From: Dolomedes plantarius
Taxonomy: Eukaryota; Arthropoda; Arachnida; Araneae; Dolomedidae
NCBI GenBank assembly: GCA_907164885.2
Contig: OU015501.1
Location: forward strand, 23,941,591-24,005,590
Direction of reading: 5' to 3'
DNA: 64,000 bases
Made by a program: the position numbers and the translations under genes. The first letter of the stretch is position 1; each line of letters begins with the position of its first letter. Shown piece by piece: positions 54,201 to 64,000 of this stretch. The notes under the pieces were generated by a model. The model made no database searches, was not told where the DNA came from, and was given only the letters and a program-made list of their open reading frames with translations.

Positions 54201-55410
54201 CATCTCAAGAAACCTTAAACGCACACACTCAAATACGAGCCATCGAAATTAAAATGAGGAAGACTTAAGAGCACCTGAAAAAGAAAGGCCCAACTGCCTG
54301 TGGGGCTGGAAGCGTCAAGAGAAAATTCTTGTGCCCATCACAACTATGGATGCAGTAGCTCCCGATTCAGTGTTAAACATGGTGTTTTACAACTGTAAGA
54401 CTGATTGTGGAGTAAGATGCGGATGTCGGAAAGCAGGCATCAACTGCACAACGGTCTGCAATAATTGCAATGGGGTATGTCAGAATGGCATCAGCCCTGT
54501 TTGTGATGACGATCGATTGAAAGAAGTTGATGAATGGGCCGATGCTATCGGATACATAGACGATCTATACATGCCTGACGAAGGGGAGAATCCCGTACCG
54601 AAAAAAGCACGTAAATCCTGAAGTAGGTAAGCTTGAACAATTATTCGCAATGGAAATCTGATAGTGAATACCCCGAAGTTTACTACATTCATGTATAAAA
54701 TTAATAATGATTAATTATCTACGTAGACAAAAACATTAAAGTCTATTTTCTTGTGTTTAAAGAATGCCGAAATGTGGGAGAGGTTAGAAATTCAAAGAAG
54801 AGAGCCTGCAACGAGACTTTGAAGCTACCTCCATTATCAACGCGCATTTTATAGTAAATATCTTCGTTCCTGTTAGGTTTACGACAAAAATGTATAAAAT
54901 CGTTTTTGTACATAATTTAATGTTTTTTAATTTTTGAAATAAACTTTTTCTACGTAAACTTAATATTTCCCTAGTTATTTGAAAAAATACAAAAAACCTT
55001 CCCATTTAGTATAAAACTAATTTGGCTAATTATGGTATGCACATGCGCGGGTATTTCCCCCCATAGCGATGGGGAACAGCGCTTGCGCGTCCCAGGTGTG
55101 ATAGTGCGCTCTTTCCAAAGTCAATTATCTTTGTTCCTGTTAGACATATAAAAAAATGTTAATGATGATTTTTGATCATAATTGAATGCTCTTTAATTTT
55201 TGTATTTAATTATTTTTTATAAAATCAATATTTTTAAAGATATTTCCCAAAAACAAAAAAAAACCTTCACATTTTCCAAGATGGCGGCGAAAGCTCAAGT
55301 CTGATCGGTGGGGACTTTTAGTATGTTCATTAGCATGCCTAAACAAACATCTCCACCAATTTTCAAAACTTTCATATTTTTTTTAGCCATAAAACCTATT
55401 TTGACTGGGC
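51223..55410 (+). mobile_element. 4.19-kb DNA element with ~590-bp inverted repeats, family unknown
   Basis: The left arm (51223-51821) and right arm (54821-55410) are inverted copies of each other. Termini are CCCCAGTCAAAATAG and GCCCAGTCAAAATAG, flanked by TA (51221-51222, 55411-55412). Inside each arm lies GCGCACTATCACACC with GGGACGCGCA and a CCATCGCGGTGG-like palindrome; a further related copy lies at about 51850-51985. The centre carries a decayed, cysteine-rich gene. TA flanks would fit Tc1/mariner-type integration, but no DDE-type Tc1 transposase is present. Confidence 0.8.
52059..54621 (+). pseudogene. Decayed multi-domain Cys-rich protein of the 4.19-kb element
   Basis: Starts MADTELCFICKKIMSN. 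The pieces in order: CxxC...HSLCRRNYT (first C-C-H-C module), a TAA near 52195, CFFCTAVIDEE...YHQDCFITFF (second module, TGA at ~52434 between), KLKQKYGYGIIFASNSKK, NDREERLRIVQTAAAIIKED, and frame changes near 53020. Then SALLNGLALFLYKKF, SADFNVSTIDDLNTF, a G15 run near 53401, IIPLETFENFRGPGL, RLGGFHLLMSFLGCIRYIM and HAYARAVRAHLL. The tail is Cys-rich: CKTDCGVRCGCRKAGINC then CNNCNGVC, a CXC-like pattern. At least three frameshifts and two stops are present. I recall similar multi-copy proteins in arthropods and cnidarians, usually longer, so an internal deletion before the tail is likely. The function is unknown; a transposase role is inferred from its position between TIRs. Confidence 0.6.
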
Positions 55411-55443
55411 TAAATCGGTTAATTTCAAATTGTAACAGTAAAA

Positions 55444-56455
55444 ATGAGTAACCACCAACGTTTAGATGATGGAATGAGGTGGCGAATTGTGGGGAGGCTA
55501 GAAGCAGGCCAATCTCAAGTCCAAATTTGTAGAGAGTTCAATTTAACGCCCAGCGTCGTGTGTAACTTATGGAAACAGTTCCAGGACACCGGATCCATCG
55601 TGAGAAAGCCTGGGCAAGGTCGTCCAAGAGCCACGACGGCCAAAGAAGATCGCCATTTGTCGATTATAGCGAGGCGTAACAGGAGTGCTACAGATTCTCA
55701 GCTCTCTCGTGACTTGTATGCAGCCACAGGAACCCGTATATCAAGGGTGACTGTTTCCAAAAGACTTCATGAGAGAGGTTTGTTTGCAAGAAGACCTGCT
55801 GTTTGCGTCCCGCTCACTTCTACGAACAGGAGAATCCATTTATCATGGTGCATAGAGCATAGAGATTGGAGTATGGATCAATGGGTGACCGTTCTCTTCA
55901 CTGATGAGTCCCGGTTCAGCCTAAACACCAATTCTCGCCGTACGTTCATATGGAGAGAACCAGGGACCCGCTACCTACCCTCCAATGTCCGCGAAATCGA
56001 CCATTATTGCGGAGGAGGTTTAATGGTCTGGGCAGGCATCATGTTGGATGGCCGCACACCTCTCCCTGTCTTTGAAAGAGGCACTGTGACTGGTGTGAGG
56101 TATAGGGATGAGGTCTTGGAGCCCTATGTTCACCTTTTCAGGGGTTCAGTTGGCCCTGAGTTAATTTTAATGGACGATAACGCGAGGCCACATAGAGCTC
56201 TTCTGGTTGACGAATTTCTAGAGAGTGAGGTCGACGAATTTCTAGAGAGTATTCGCCGGATGGATAGGCCAGCCAGATCTCCAGACCGTAACCCTATAGA
56301 GCATGTCTGGGACGCTCTGGGGAGGGCAATTGCAACTCGCAACCCCCCCCCCCTCCGAGAACCATCCAGGGAATGAAAATAGCGTTGCTGAACGAGTGGG
56401 ACCAATTGCCACAGGAAATGATAAACTGCCTTATTATATGAAATCACGCTGCGAG
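55444..56455 (+). pseudogene. Tc1-like transposase, frameshifted near the end
   Basis: Open from the ATG at 55444 to a C9 run near 56343. Helix-turn-helix (DDGMRWRIVGRLEAGQSQVQ), GQGRPRA AT-hook, first Asp in LFTDESRFS, GGLMVWAGI, second Asp in LMDDNARPH and Glu in NPIEHVW. A 24-bp tandem duplication repeats VDEFLESE, lengthening the Asp-Glu spacing to 40 residues. The C9 run shifts the frame (premature stop at 56376). The original tail (MKIALLNEWDQLPQEMINCL) continues in the other phase to about 56455. Probably inactive on both counts. Confidence 0.85.
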
Positions 56456-56716
56456 ACTTGCATATGTAAGAGGGGACCATACCCCCTATTAACCCATTTT
56501 TTTTGGTTTATTCTGCAACCGCTGTTTCATACCTTCCGACTCTAACGAGTGTTACGCACGATCATGCGTGTGTATTACAATTATTGAATGGTTATTTGTT
56601 TTGTATTGTATCAACGTGTGTACATACCAAATTTCATTAAAATCGGTACAGTAGTTCTAGAGATAATCGACCAAGTCTGCAAATTCTCTTAATTTCTTAC
56701 ACCAGTGTAGATAGAT

Positions 56717-56800
56717 AGATATGATATATATATATATATATATAGATAGATAGATAGATAGATACATATATACATAACACATACATACACATATAGATAC
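56717..56800. repeat. (TA)n/(GATA)n microsatellite
   Basis: TAGATAGATA and TATATATA runs next to the right end of the Tc1-like element. Confidence 0.9.
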
Positions 56801-57744
56801 AAAAGAGGTAAGCAACGATAAGTAATCCTACGTTAATAACCCGCGGTAGTTTCGTTCGTTATAAGAGACTATCTGAAATTTGTTTTTTTTCATTTGCCGT
56901 CGCTATAAGCACCGTCTCTGTTACTACGATAAACTAACCCCTCATATTGCTATCCTCTTAATGCGCCGTGTCGAATATACACTGCTCTTCCAAACAGTAA
57001 CGATTCTAGACTCTCAATCTCAAATCAAGTATTCAGATATTATATACAGCAAATTCACCTTCCTTCCTTAATCCTTTCAGGGGCAACAACCTCCACCGTT
57101 TGCACGGTGCAGATTTTTTTTTTAACCTAAAGAATCTTGAAGTGCGTGGAGGTGCTATAGAAATACAATAGAGAATAACATTATTACCAAATAATTACAA
57201 GATAAAAAGAACTTTTTATATACCACGTTTTTAAATTTTCTGTTGAATCATATAAACTAATTGCACAAACCTTCACTTAATTATTCTTTCTCACTTTCTT
57301 TTATTTAATTTAAATCACTTTTTAGTCGTTTCCACTATCCAGACTTTATAAACTGCTTACTTTTATAAATTTTTTTTAAATTTTTCGCACCATATTTTTG
57401 TAAACAAACTAAATTTATAAGTATTGTTTTCAAAATCGGTAAACGCCGTTTCGCAAAAGTGCAAGCATTGAATTCGATCGAAGCGCCACCTTGCGGATTT
57501 TTCCGAACTAACTTTCCATACAAAACAAAACTAACTGAAAATGAATTCAAATCTGCTTAAAGATGGCTGAACGTATTAAAAGAATGCATTGTCATCGTGT
57601 TCTGAGCTATTCTAAAAGTTTCAAATGCAACTAGTCGGGAAGTTAGTTAAAAATTGATTGCAAGATTTGTACTGGACAAACACACAAACAAGAAAGCGAG
57701 TTAATAAAAACGTAGTAAAAACAATAAAATGAATTAAGACTGTT
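56801..57744. other. Unassigned DNA
   Basis: Short open frames on both strands (for example 57335-57550 minus) carry no recognisable domain. Possibly host intergenic DNA. Confidence 0.4.
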
Positions 57745-57757
57745 GAGTACTAACCCT

Positions 57758-58046
57758 GACGCCTGGTGGCGTAGTGGTTAAAAGCGTCAAGCTGGCACCC
57801 CACAGTTCCAGGGTTTGATCCTGCGACTGGGCAAGGTCAAATCAGCCTTTCATCCCTTGAGTGTGTCGATAAAATGAGGACCAAGCATGCTTGGGAACTA
57901 AACTCTGGGAGTCCCCCATCAGGTTGACCACCTGACTGAGACATATGCTGTATGGCACCCCAAGCCCATGGTCAAGAAAGTGGAGATGGGCACCGCCGGC
58001 CTTGGTCCACTGTGGACTGTTGCACCATGAGTTTAGTTTAATTTAG
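57758..58046 (+). repeat. tRNA-derived SINE with 13-bp target duplication
   Basis: A box TGGCGTAGTGG (57767-57777) and B box GGTTTGATCC lie in a tRNA-like head. The body contains GGGAGTCCCCCATCAGG and CCACTGTGGACTGTTGCACC. It is flanked by perfect GAGTACTAACCCT at 57745-57757 and 58047-58059. Confidence 0.95.
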
Positions 58047-59239
58047 AGTACTAACCCTATTGGATTCCCTCACCTCAATGTTAATCTACAGAGAAAATGT
58101 GTCCAAGGATTCCAACTTGGATTGAAAGATATATATTTTTTAATAGCACTCTGTAATAGAGAAAAAATTTTTACACCTTGGGGTATTTTTCATTAAAAAA
58201 ATGCACATTTTTAAAATTTGAATTATTTGAGGAAAGAATCTGGTATAGTGTATTTTAAACACTAATAAATTCAGCATTCATGTAGCTGTAAAAAGTATGC
58301 CAATTTTCTCCATAGGTAAACATTGAGGTGGGTGAATCCAATGGGGTAAGAACACAGCAGCCTTAAGGAAAAGATCTCAGTAAGGCACACAAAAATGAGT
58401 GACATCCAAATAAAAGAGAGAAAAAACTTTGAAAACTTGCTTTATATTTCAAAACTTTACATTTTTACATAGATTTGTATCCTGTTATTGACAAGATAAA
58501 TACTAATCTCTACAATTTCATCACAGCTTCACTCCAAAATTTGGTTAACAGATTATAATGCAAACAAAATTGCTACAACCAGTATAAGCTCTTGAAAAAA
58601 AGGTGGTTTCTTTATAGTTATTTGATATGAACATCAGTCAATAAATAAGGTAGCTATCACAAATTTGAGGGAAAAGTATAAACCATTTTGGCCAAAGATG
58701 AACCAAAAGTACAGCTTTTCTGTAAGCACACAGATGCCAAGCATACATACACATAAACATTCACACTGAGGCGAAACAAAGAAAGTTACAAACAAAACAG
58801 TTTTTTGAAAACTTTTCTTAAATTTATAAATAATAATAAATGTATGATATGATATAAAGTACTGGCATCCAAAATCTCACTCTCCCTGTATCAACATAAA
58901 AAAAAACAACATGAAGTTACATTTTATTTATGCATAGTATCATCATTTGCAAATTTTTATTTCTAGATAAGCCTCATATTGATTTCTCTTTTAATCAAAA
59001 TCACAGCATCACTGTATAATTATCTAATGCATATACTTCACTCTTTCTGTCACATACGCTAAAACATAATCAATATATGCAATTATATTCATAATACAAT
59101 ATAGCTTTGCTAAATAACTAATCTGTTTATAAAAGTTTTTTTCCCATCAATACTCTTAGTAAAAAGTAAATGACATACTTTTCTAAAATTTTCATACTTT
59201 TATGGCAGAAATATAATTTTTTTCCATATAACACACACA

Positions 59240-59240
59240 C

Positions 59241-59290
<50 letters not shown>
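59240..59290. repeat. (CA)n(TA)n microsatellite
   Basis: Pure dinucleotide run of CA followed by TA; a shorter CA run lies near 59367-59382. Confidence 0.95.
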
Positions 59291-59292
<2 letters not shown>

Positions 59293-59454
59293 TCTGCATA
59301 CATAGATGAAGAGTTACATACATAGACAAACACACTCAACTATATGCATTAAATTTATACATACATACACACACACACACACAAAAATGCATGTACATGA
59401 AATACTGTAAGTATGAATGTATATAGCATTGTACATAAGCATCATTAAAATAAC

Positions 59455-59985
59455 CTTTTAAAGTATTTCAATGTAAAATGATGAAGAATGAAAAAACAAA
59501 TTACCTCAATTTTTAATAAAAGCAGTAAAAGCAATCATTGACATTTTTCATGCATTCGAATAATATAAAATTTTGAATCTTTTCAGGTATTTCAATGTAA
59601 AATGGCAAAGCATGAAAAAACAAAATAATACATCAATTTTTAATAAGAGCCTTAAAAGCAATCATTATACATAATTATCATTAATTTGAATGATATATAA
59701 AAATTTTAATCGTTTCAAGTATTTCAATGTAAAACGACAAAGCATGAAAAAACAAAATAATACTTCAATTTTTAATAAGAGCATTAAAAGCAATCATTAG
59801 ACATATTTTTCCTGCACCTAAATAATATATAAAATTTTGAATCTTTTAAAGTATTTCAATGAAAAATAACAAAGCATGAAAAACAAAATAATACTTCAAT
59901 TTTTAAAAAGAGCATTAAAAGCAATCATTATACATATTTTTCATGCATTTGATATATAAAAATATATAAAATTTTGAAACAGATA
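59455..59985. repeat. ~124-132-bp minisatellite, four copies
   Basis: GTATTTCAATGTAAAA (last copy GTATTTCAATGAAAAA) recurs at about 59463, 59587, 59719 and 59851. Each is followed by AAGCATGAAAAA-like sequence, CAATTTTTAATAA and AGCAATCATT. Confidence 0.85.
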
Positions 59986-61324
59986 TGTTTAACAAGATCA
60001 GTAATGGAATAGTTATATATACAACAAAAAAAAGTTATATGGCTCATCTAGATATAAGTGTATAAGATCTAAATCCAGATAAAATGATGTAGCTTATGTC
60101 ACTGCCAACTCAAGAATTATCAAAAGTAAAATCAGCATGCTCACACTTAGATCAAATATTTACAAATCAAAGTTATGTTAAATATTTGGGATATCTCAAA
60201 ATCATTAGTGTGATAATCTCATACATACTTTAACAGCAGTCACGGCAATCATTATGAATTATAATCATTAGATATCTTTAATTTAATGACTAAACAAGCT
60301 TTTATATAAAATTGTACAGTGATTTTTTTATATATTAACAGATTAAGGATACATGTAAACAAAGTTATTTTTTTTGTTTTTTTTTTTAGATAAAAAAAAC
60401 AGCATATGTTCAAGAAATTCATTTTATCTGATTCTGGGAAATATAGATTTCCCAGAATTGGATCTACAAAGATTGCTACATGAAAAAGAACACATTTTAA
60501 TTTTATCAAATAGCATATCATATTGTTTTATTACACAAAATATATTTTTAAATATTGATAGTGTGTGTCCATCAAACTTCTCTACTCATCAATTACAAGC
60601 CCATCATTAGAAATTAAATTATATTTAGGAGGCAGGATGCTAATCTCTAGCAATAAAGTATCCTTTTTCTGCAATGCTTGTAATTTATAGAATACTACAT
60701 TAGGCAATTAAATATACACCAAACAAAAATTTGAGATATTTATGAAAATATGAAAAATGTATGGGAGTTTGCAGTGCATTTAGTAACTGTCAAACATGAC
60801 ATAAATGGTTCACTAAATAAATAGAATAATACTAGTTTCAGTGGCTGACAAATTTTAACAACTGTATTTATAAAACCAATATAATAGCAAGACACATTTT
60901 AATAAATGAAACAGAACTGTAACAAAGAAGTAAAATATAAATATTACTAAGAAACAAAACATAAATGTAACCACAACAAAAGATTAAAATATAAGTTAAA
61001 GGTTAACATAAGTTAGTAATTTTTTTAAAAAAAAAGATAATACTGGATGAATAATTTATTTGAAGTATAAAAATCATTAGGATTTGTGATCACAGTAAAT
61101 TTTGCCCTAAAAATACAGAAACAAATGTAACATGAGAATAAATAAAAACACCATTAAACAATATTGCAAAATTCTGCATCATAAAATGTCCGCAGAAATA
61201 AGTAACACATTTGCATAGATTTAAATTTAAGCAGCATGCATTTTTAAATGCCACCATGAATGTGTATCTTTGTATATACAATTAAAAAATATATATATTT
61301 AGTAAACCTAACATATTTATATTC

Positions 61325-61538
61325 TTATATGTAGGCTGTTGTACCCGATTCTTCTCTATCATTTTTGACTGCTGCAATCATTTTTTCCATTACAATTGCC
61401 AAGATTTTATCCAATGGATCCATACACCCTCTTTGCATCCATTTCGGGATTGTAACTCTAGCATGGGCAAATCCGAGTTTTTGAAGAATGTAATCAACTC
61501 CGTAAGGTTCAATTCCTTTTCCAGCCCATGAAAGGAGT
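61325..61538 (-). CDS. Probable last coding exon of a host gene, function unknown
   Basis: On the minus strand a pyrimidine-rich TTTTTTTATTTATTTAG acceptor precedes ACTCC at 61538. After one base of a split codon the frame reads LLSWAGKGIEPYGVDYILQK, then LGFAHARVTIPKWMQRG, CMDPLDKILAIVMEKMIAAV and KNDREESGTTAYI, ending at TAA (61325-61327). Balanced amino-acid composition, normal codon use, a good acceptor and the contrast with the AT-rich surroundings support a real exon of 70 codons. I do not recognise the protein. Upstream exons must lie beyond the window. The 66-codon open frame in another phase here is a shadow. Confidence 0.6.
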
Positions 61539-62035
61539 CTAAATAAATAAAAAAATTAATTAGATAAGAAATAATTTTAAACTCATACAAATTGATAGTC
61601 AGTTTGAAACCACTTTACTTTCCATTTCAAAGTTATAGTCAATTTTCTCACATTCATAGTGCATAACCAAATTTTATATAAGCCAGAAACCTTAATCTTA
61701 AATCATCCTTATTCATAGCACCACTATTCTATAAATTACTCTCTTCAATTTATATATATCTATGCATCTCCCCTCTTGTACAGATACCAAAGGCATACAC
61801 ATGGGGAATTTATATATACTGATGTGAGTTTGATCATGATAAAGGTTCTGCAAACTCATTAAATTTCAGATCAATCTAAATGAAATATCTAGTGAATACT
61901 CCCCACCCAAGTTGGCTCAAAAAAACAAAGATAAAATGGATCAGTCATAATACAATGAGGCTATGATGTGTTAACAATAATGAATAAATTTTAAATACAG
62001 AACTGAATTATTTTGCCATGACTTGTATTGCTCTT
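61539..62035 (-). other. Probable intron, left part
   Basis: AT-rich, no coding signal. Confidence 0.4.
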
Positions 62036-62071
62036 AAGGACCTGGCAAAACTGCAGTTTTGCCAGGTCCTT
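62036..62071. repeat. Perfect 36-bp palindrome
   Basis: AAGGACCTGGCAAAACTG followed directly by its exact reverse complement, with no spacer (centre CTGCAG). It lies just before a (TA)n tract. Confidence 0.95.
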
Positions 62072-62084
62072 GAGAACTATATAT

Positions 62085-62145
<61 letters not shown>
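62085..62145. repeat. (TA)n microsatellite, left of Tigger-like element
   Basis: About 30 TA steps, ending at the element's left TIR. Confidence 0.95.
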
Positions 62146-62150
<5 letters not shown>

Positions 62151-63268
62151 GACACTCATTAATTCGAACTCAAAGGTTCTCAGAAAAAAGTTCGAATCAT
62201 CTGAAGTTCGAATTATCCGATGTTAAGAGAAAATATATAACTTTAAAAGGGTATCACTGAAGAAGAAAAATCTCCTAGTATGTATAACCCCAGAAAACAT
62301 ATTATACTATGTTATCTAAAATTAAATATATTAAAAAGCAATACAGATTTACCTTAATCATAAAATGAAGCAGAAGATATGCAGCAGAAAGTAAACTTTA
62401 ACCAATAATATGAATTATACTTTTGGGAAAAACTGTAAAATGGATGTTTGGTTTTGTTTATGATGTTTACATTGTTCAGCCAGCTTCTTGATTTGAAGTA
62501 AACATTTCAATTCATTTTCAGAGAAAGGTTCCATCTGAATAAATGCTTTCAGAGTTTTAATAGAGTCCATTATGACTTGATCATTAGGACACTTAACAGT
62601 CTCTGCATTCTCATCTGATTTCTATAACGTCCCTTCTATTTCATCTTCTCGGATAGTTTTTATTATGTCATCATCGCTCGGTTTTCCCAAGGACTTCCAC
62701 GTCTTCATCTACCCTTACATATTCAGAAAAAGTAACGTTATCACCGTTAAATTTTTTAAATTCAGATGATCTTTTTCAAATCTGTATCAATATCGTCACA
62801 TTCTTCGATATGATTATTCTCTTTGGCGTGCATGAATTTAGCATGACGAAAGCAATTACTAATTGTGCTTTCTTTAACATCATCGCATGCGGCATATAGA
62901 TCATTTATAGCTGTCAGCATAGTAATGTCATAATTTTCACCACAATATAAACAAAAATACAATAGCCACTAATGTTTAGCGGAAATGCAATAGTCTAGGA
63001 ATGCAGGCATGTGCCTCTTTACACAGAAAAGAAAAACAGATGATTTTGACACACAAAAAATAAATAAAGCGTGAATTTTCTCCTTAAACAAGGAAAAAGA
63101 AATTTAATTTGTCAAATTTTTAGTTCGAATTAACCGAAGTGATAAAAATTTAGTTTGAATTAATACGATATTTTTTAGTATTAACCCCAATACAAGTATT
63201 TGAGGGCCTTTGGATTAGTTCGAATTAACCAAAAGTTCGATTGAACAGAGTTTGAATTAACGAGTGTC

Positions 63269-63273
<5 letters not shown>
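62146..63273 (-). mobile_element. Tigger-like DNA transposon, internally deleted
   Basis: Left end CAATGGACACTCATTAATTC; right end in reverse complement TAGTGGACACTCGTTAATTC. TA is on both sides. GTTCGAATTA motifs recur under both termini (62163-62220, 63120-63250), as in Tigger elements. 1128 bp; only the C-terminal part of the transposase remains, on the minus strand. Confidence 0.9.
62398..62962 (-). pseudogene. Tigger transposase C-terminal remnant
   Basis: Minus strand: LTAINDLYAACDDVKESTIS and NCFRHAKFMHAKENN match the region after the DDE core of Tigger transposases (the ...I.NCFRHAGF motif). After a frame change, FSEYVRVDEDVEVLG, DSIKTLKAFIQMEPFSENEL and KKLAEQCKHHKQ follow, ending at 62398. 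At least one frameshift and one internal stop (near 62625) are present. The DDE catalytic domain is deleted. Confidence 0.8.

Positions 63274-63336
<63 letters not shown>
63274..63336. repeat. (TA)n microsatellite, right of Tigger-like element
   Basis: About 30 TA steps starting directly at the right TIR. Confidence 0.95.
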
Positions 63337-63338
<2 letters not shown>

Positions 63339-64000
63339 TATAAATAAACAAATGTATATATAGATAGATAGTTATAGTGTGTATTACATGTCAGTCACAT
63401 GAAAATTTTAGTAAATATTTAAAATGAAACAGCAGAAAAGATTAGAAAGAGTACAAAAATTGGGTACATTACACTAGGAAATATTGGTAAAATGCTCAGC
63501 TGCTATATGTAACAATAAAAGAAGTTCCTGTATAGCACTACATTAAACACTCCAAAGAGTACAGTACAATAACAGGAAATTCATAGTAGTAGGCATGTTT
63601 AAAGCAATGTTTTTAAAGTTTAATTTAACTTAAAATTATCTTAATTTAACTTAATTACTTAATTTAACTTCAAATTAAATAAATCCTAATATAACATGAA
63701 AGTTGACTCATTTTGGTTTTCATAAATACTACATTCTTTTTTTACTACAGTAAAACATAATTTTTATTTTCATTAAGAAAAAAATTATTTAAAAAATGCA
63801 CTCAGTTTAATTTATTAAAATAAACAAATATTCATTAATATATTTTCACAAGTATATTCAAAATCATTGACTCATATCAGATAAATAGTCTGCATATGTG
63901 TTTTTCCCAAAATCAATAAAACATGAATAAATAAAATGTAAGTTTTCAAAATAATTAAGTATAATTTGATAATATGATTTAATCGCCGGGTAACTTTATA
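63337..64000. other. AT-rich DNA, probable intron
   Basis: Contains short GATA and TTTAACTTAA-type repetition. No gene recognised. Confidence 0.4.

Larger units (their letters stand above)
50982..56707 (+). mobile_element. Tc1-like element, interrupted by a 4.19-kb element
   Basis: Left end CTGGTGATATAAAGTAAGAG; right end in reverse complement CACTGGTGTAAGAAATTAAG. TA flanks both (50980-50981, 56708-56709). Without the insertion at 51223-55410 it is about 1.54 kb. The insertion lies in the 5' untranslated part, upstream of the transposase gene. Confidence 0.8.
58060..61324 (-). other. AT-rich tract, possibly long 3' UTR of the minus-strand host gene
   Basis: No gene on either strand. Lies directly downstream of the minus-strand stop codon at 61325. 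Several AATAAA sites occur on the minus strand (for example around 58923), so the true 3' end cannot be fixed. Contains microsatellites and a minisatellite. Confidence 0.4.

Noticed and set aside
57335..57550. 71-codon minus-strand ORF
   Set aside because: No domain and no splice or start evidence; cannot be supported as a gene.
57758..57840. Possible tRNA gene (A and B boxes)
   Set aside because: Body, length and 13-bp target duplication show a SINE; I could not fold a full cloverleaf.
61390..61590. 66-codon minus-strand ORF over the host exon
   Set aside because: It runs through the splice acceptor into intron sequence; the overlapping frame ending at 61325 fits the acceptor and has better composition.

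Overview
This window is eukaryotic, AT-rich and made almost entirely of transposable elements. It looks like an arthropod genome, and a chelicerate (spider-like) one is my best guess. The guess rests on the mix of Tc1-like, hAT, Helitron, Tigger/pogo-like, BEL/Pao, Ty3/gypsy and Ty1/copia elements with tRNA-derived SINEs, and on the style of the transposase proteins; it is inference, not proof. I see no rRNA, functional tRNA, CRISPR or bacterial feature. Only one short stretch, near the right end on the minus strand, looks like a host exon.

Layout. 1-12698: six nearly identical tandem units of about 2.32 kb. Each unit holds a 293-bp TA-flanked MITE, a truncated Tigger/pogo-like element with a 132-codon C-terminal remnant, and 803 bp of flank. 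The last unit runs on into the intact end of the Tigger-like element (to 12859). 12868-20161: a complete Ty3/gypsy retrotransposon with 487-bp LTRs; gag and pol share one frame and are separated by a single TGA. 20162-22482: a foldback MITE, minisatellites and unassigned DNA. 22483-24169: a non-autonomous hAT-type element filled with minisatellite.

24778-33440 is a four-level nest. A non-autonomous Helitron was interrupted by a Tc1-like element with about 220-bp inverted repeats. That was interrupted by a hAT element (8-bp duplication ACTCGAAC), and the hAT holds a TTAA-flanked dimeric element. 33441-39300: SINE copies, a Tc1 fragment, and a second copy of the array MITE split by an intact, apparently young Tc1-like element (35162-36574) with perfect 28-bp inverted repeats. 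39306-50600: decayed gypsy and BEL/Pao fragments, a decayed Tc1 on the minus strand, and a near-complete Ty1/copia retrotransposon (41568-48472; 5-bp duplication GAGTA; primer site matching the initiator tRNA-Met anticodon arm).

50982-56707: a Tc1-like element interrupted by a 4.19-kb element (51223-55410). The latter has inverted repeats of about 590 bp and a decayed multi-domain cysteine-rich gene. It belongs to no superfamily I can name and is the best candidate for a poorly described system here. 56708-64000: a SINE with a 13-bp target duplication, a long AT-rich tract that may be 3' UTR, a probable last coding exon (61325-61538, minus) and intron DNA. The intron holds a perfect 36-bp palindrome and a Tigger-like element lying between two (TA)n tracts.

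The genes do not form pathways. Each coding region is the mobility machinery of its own element, and most are broken. The target duplications and interruptions give a relative order of insertion.
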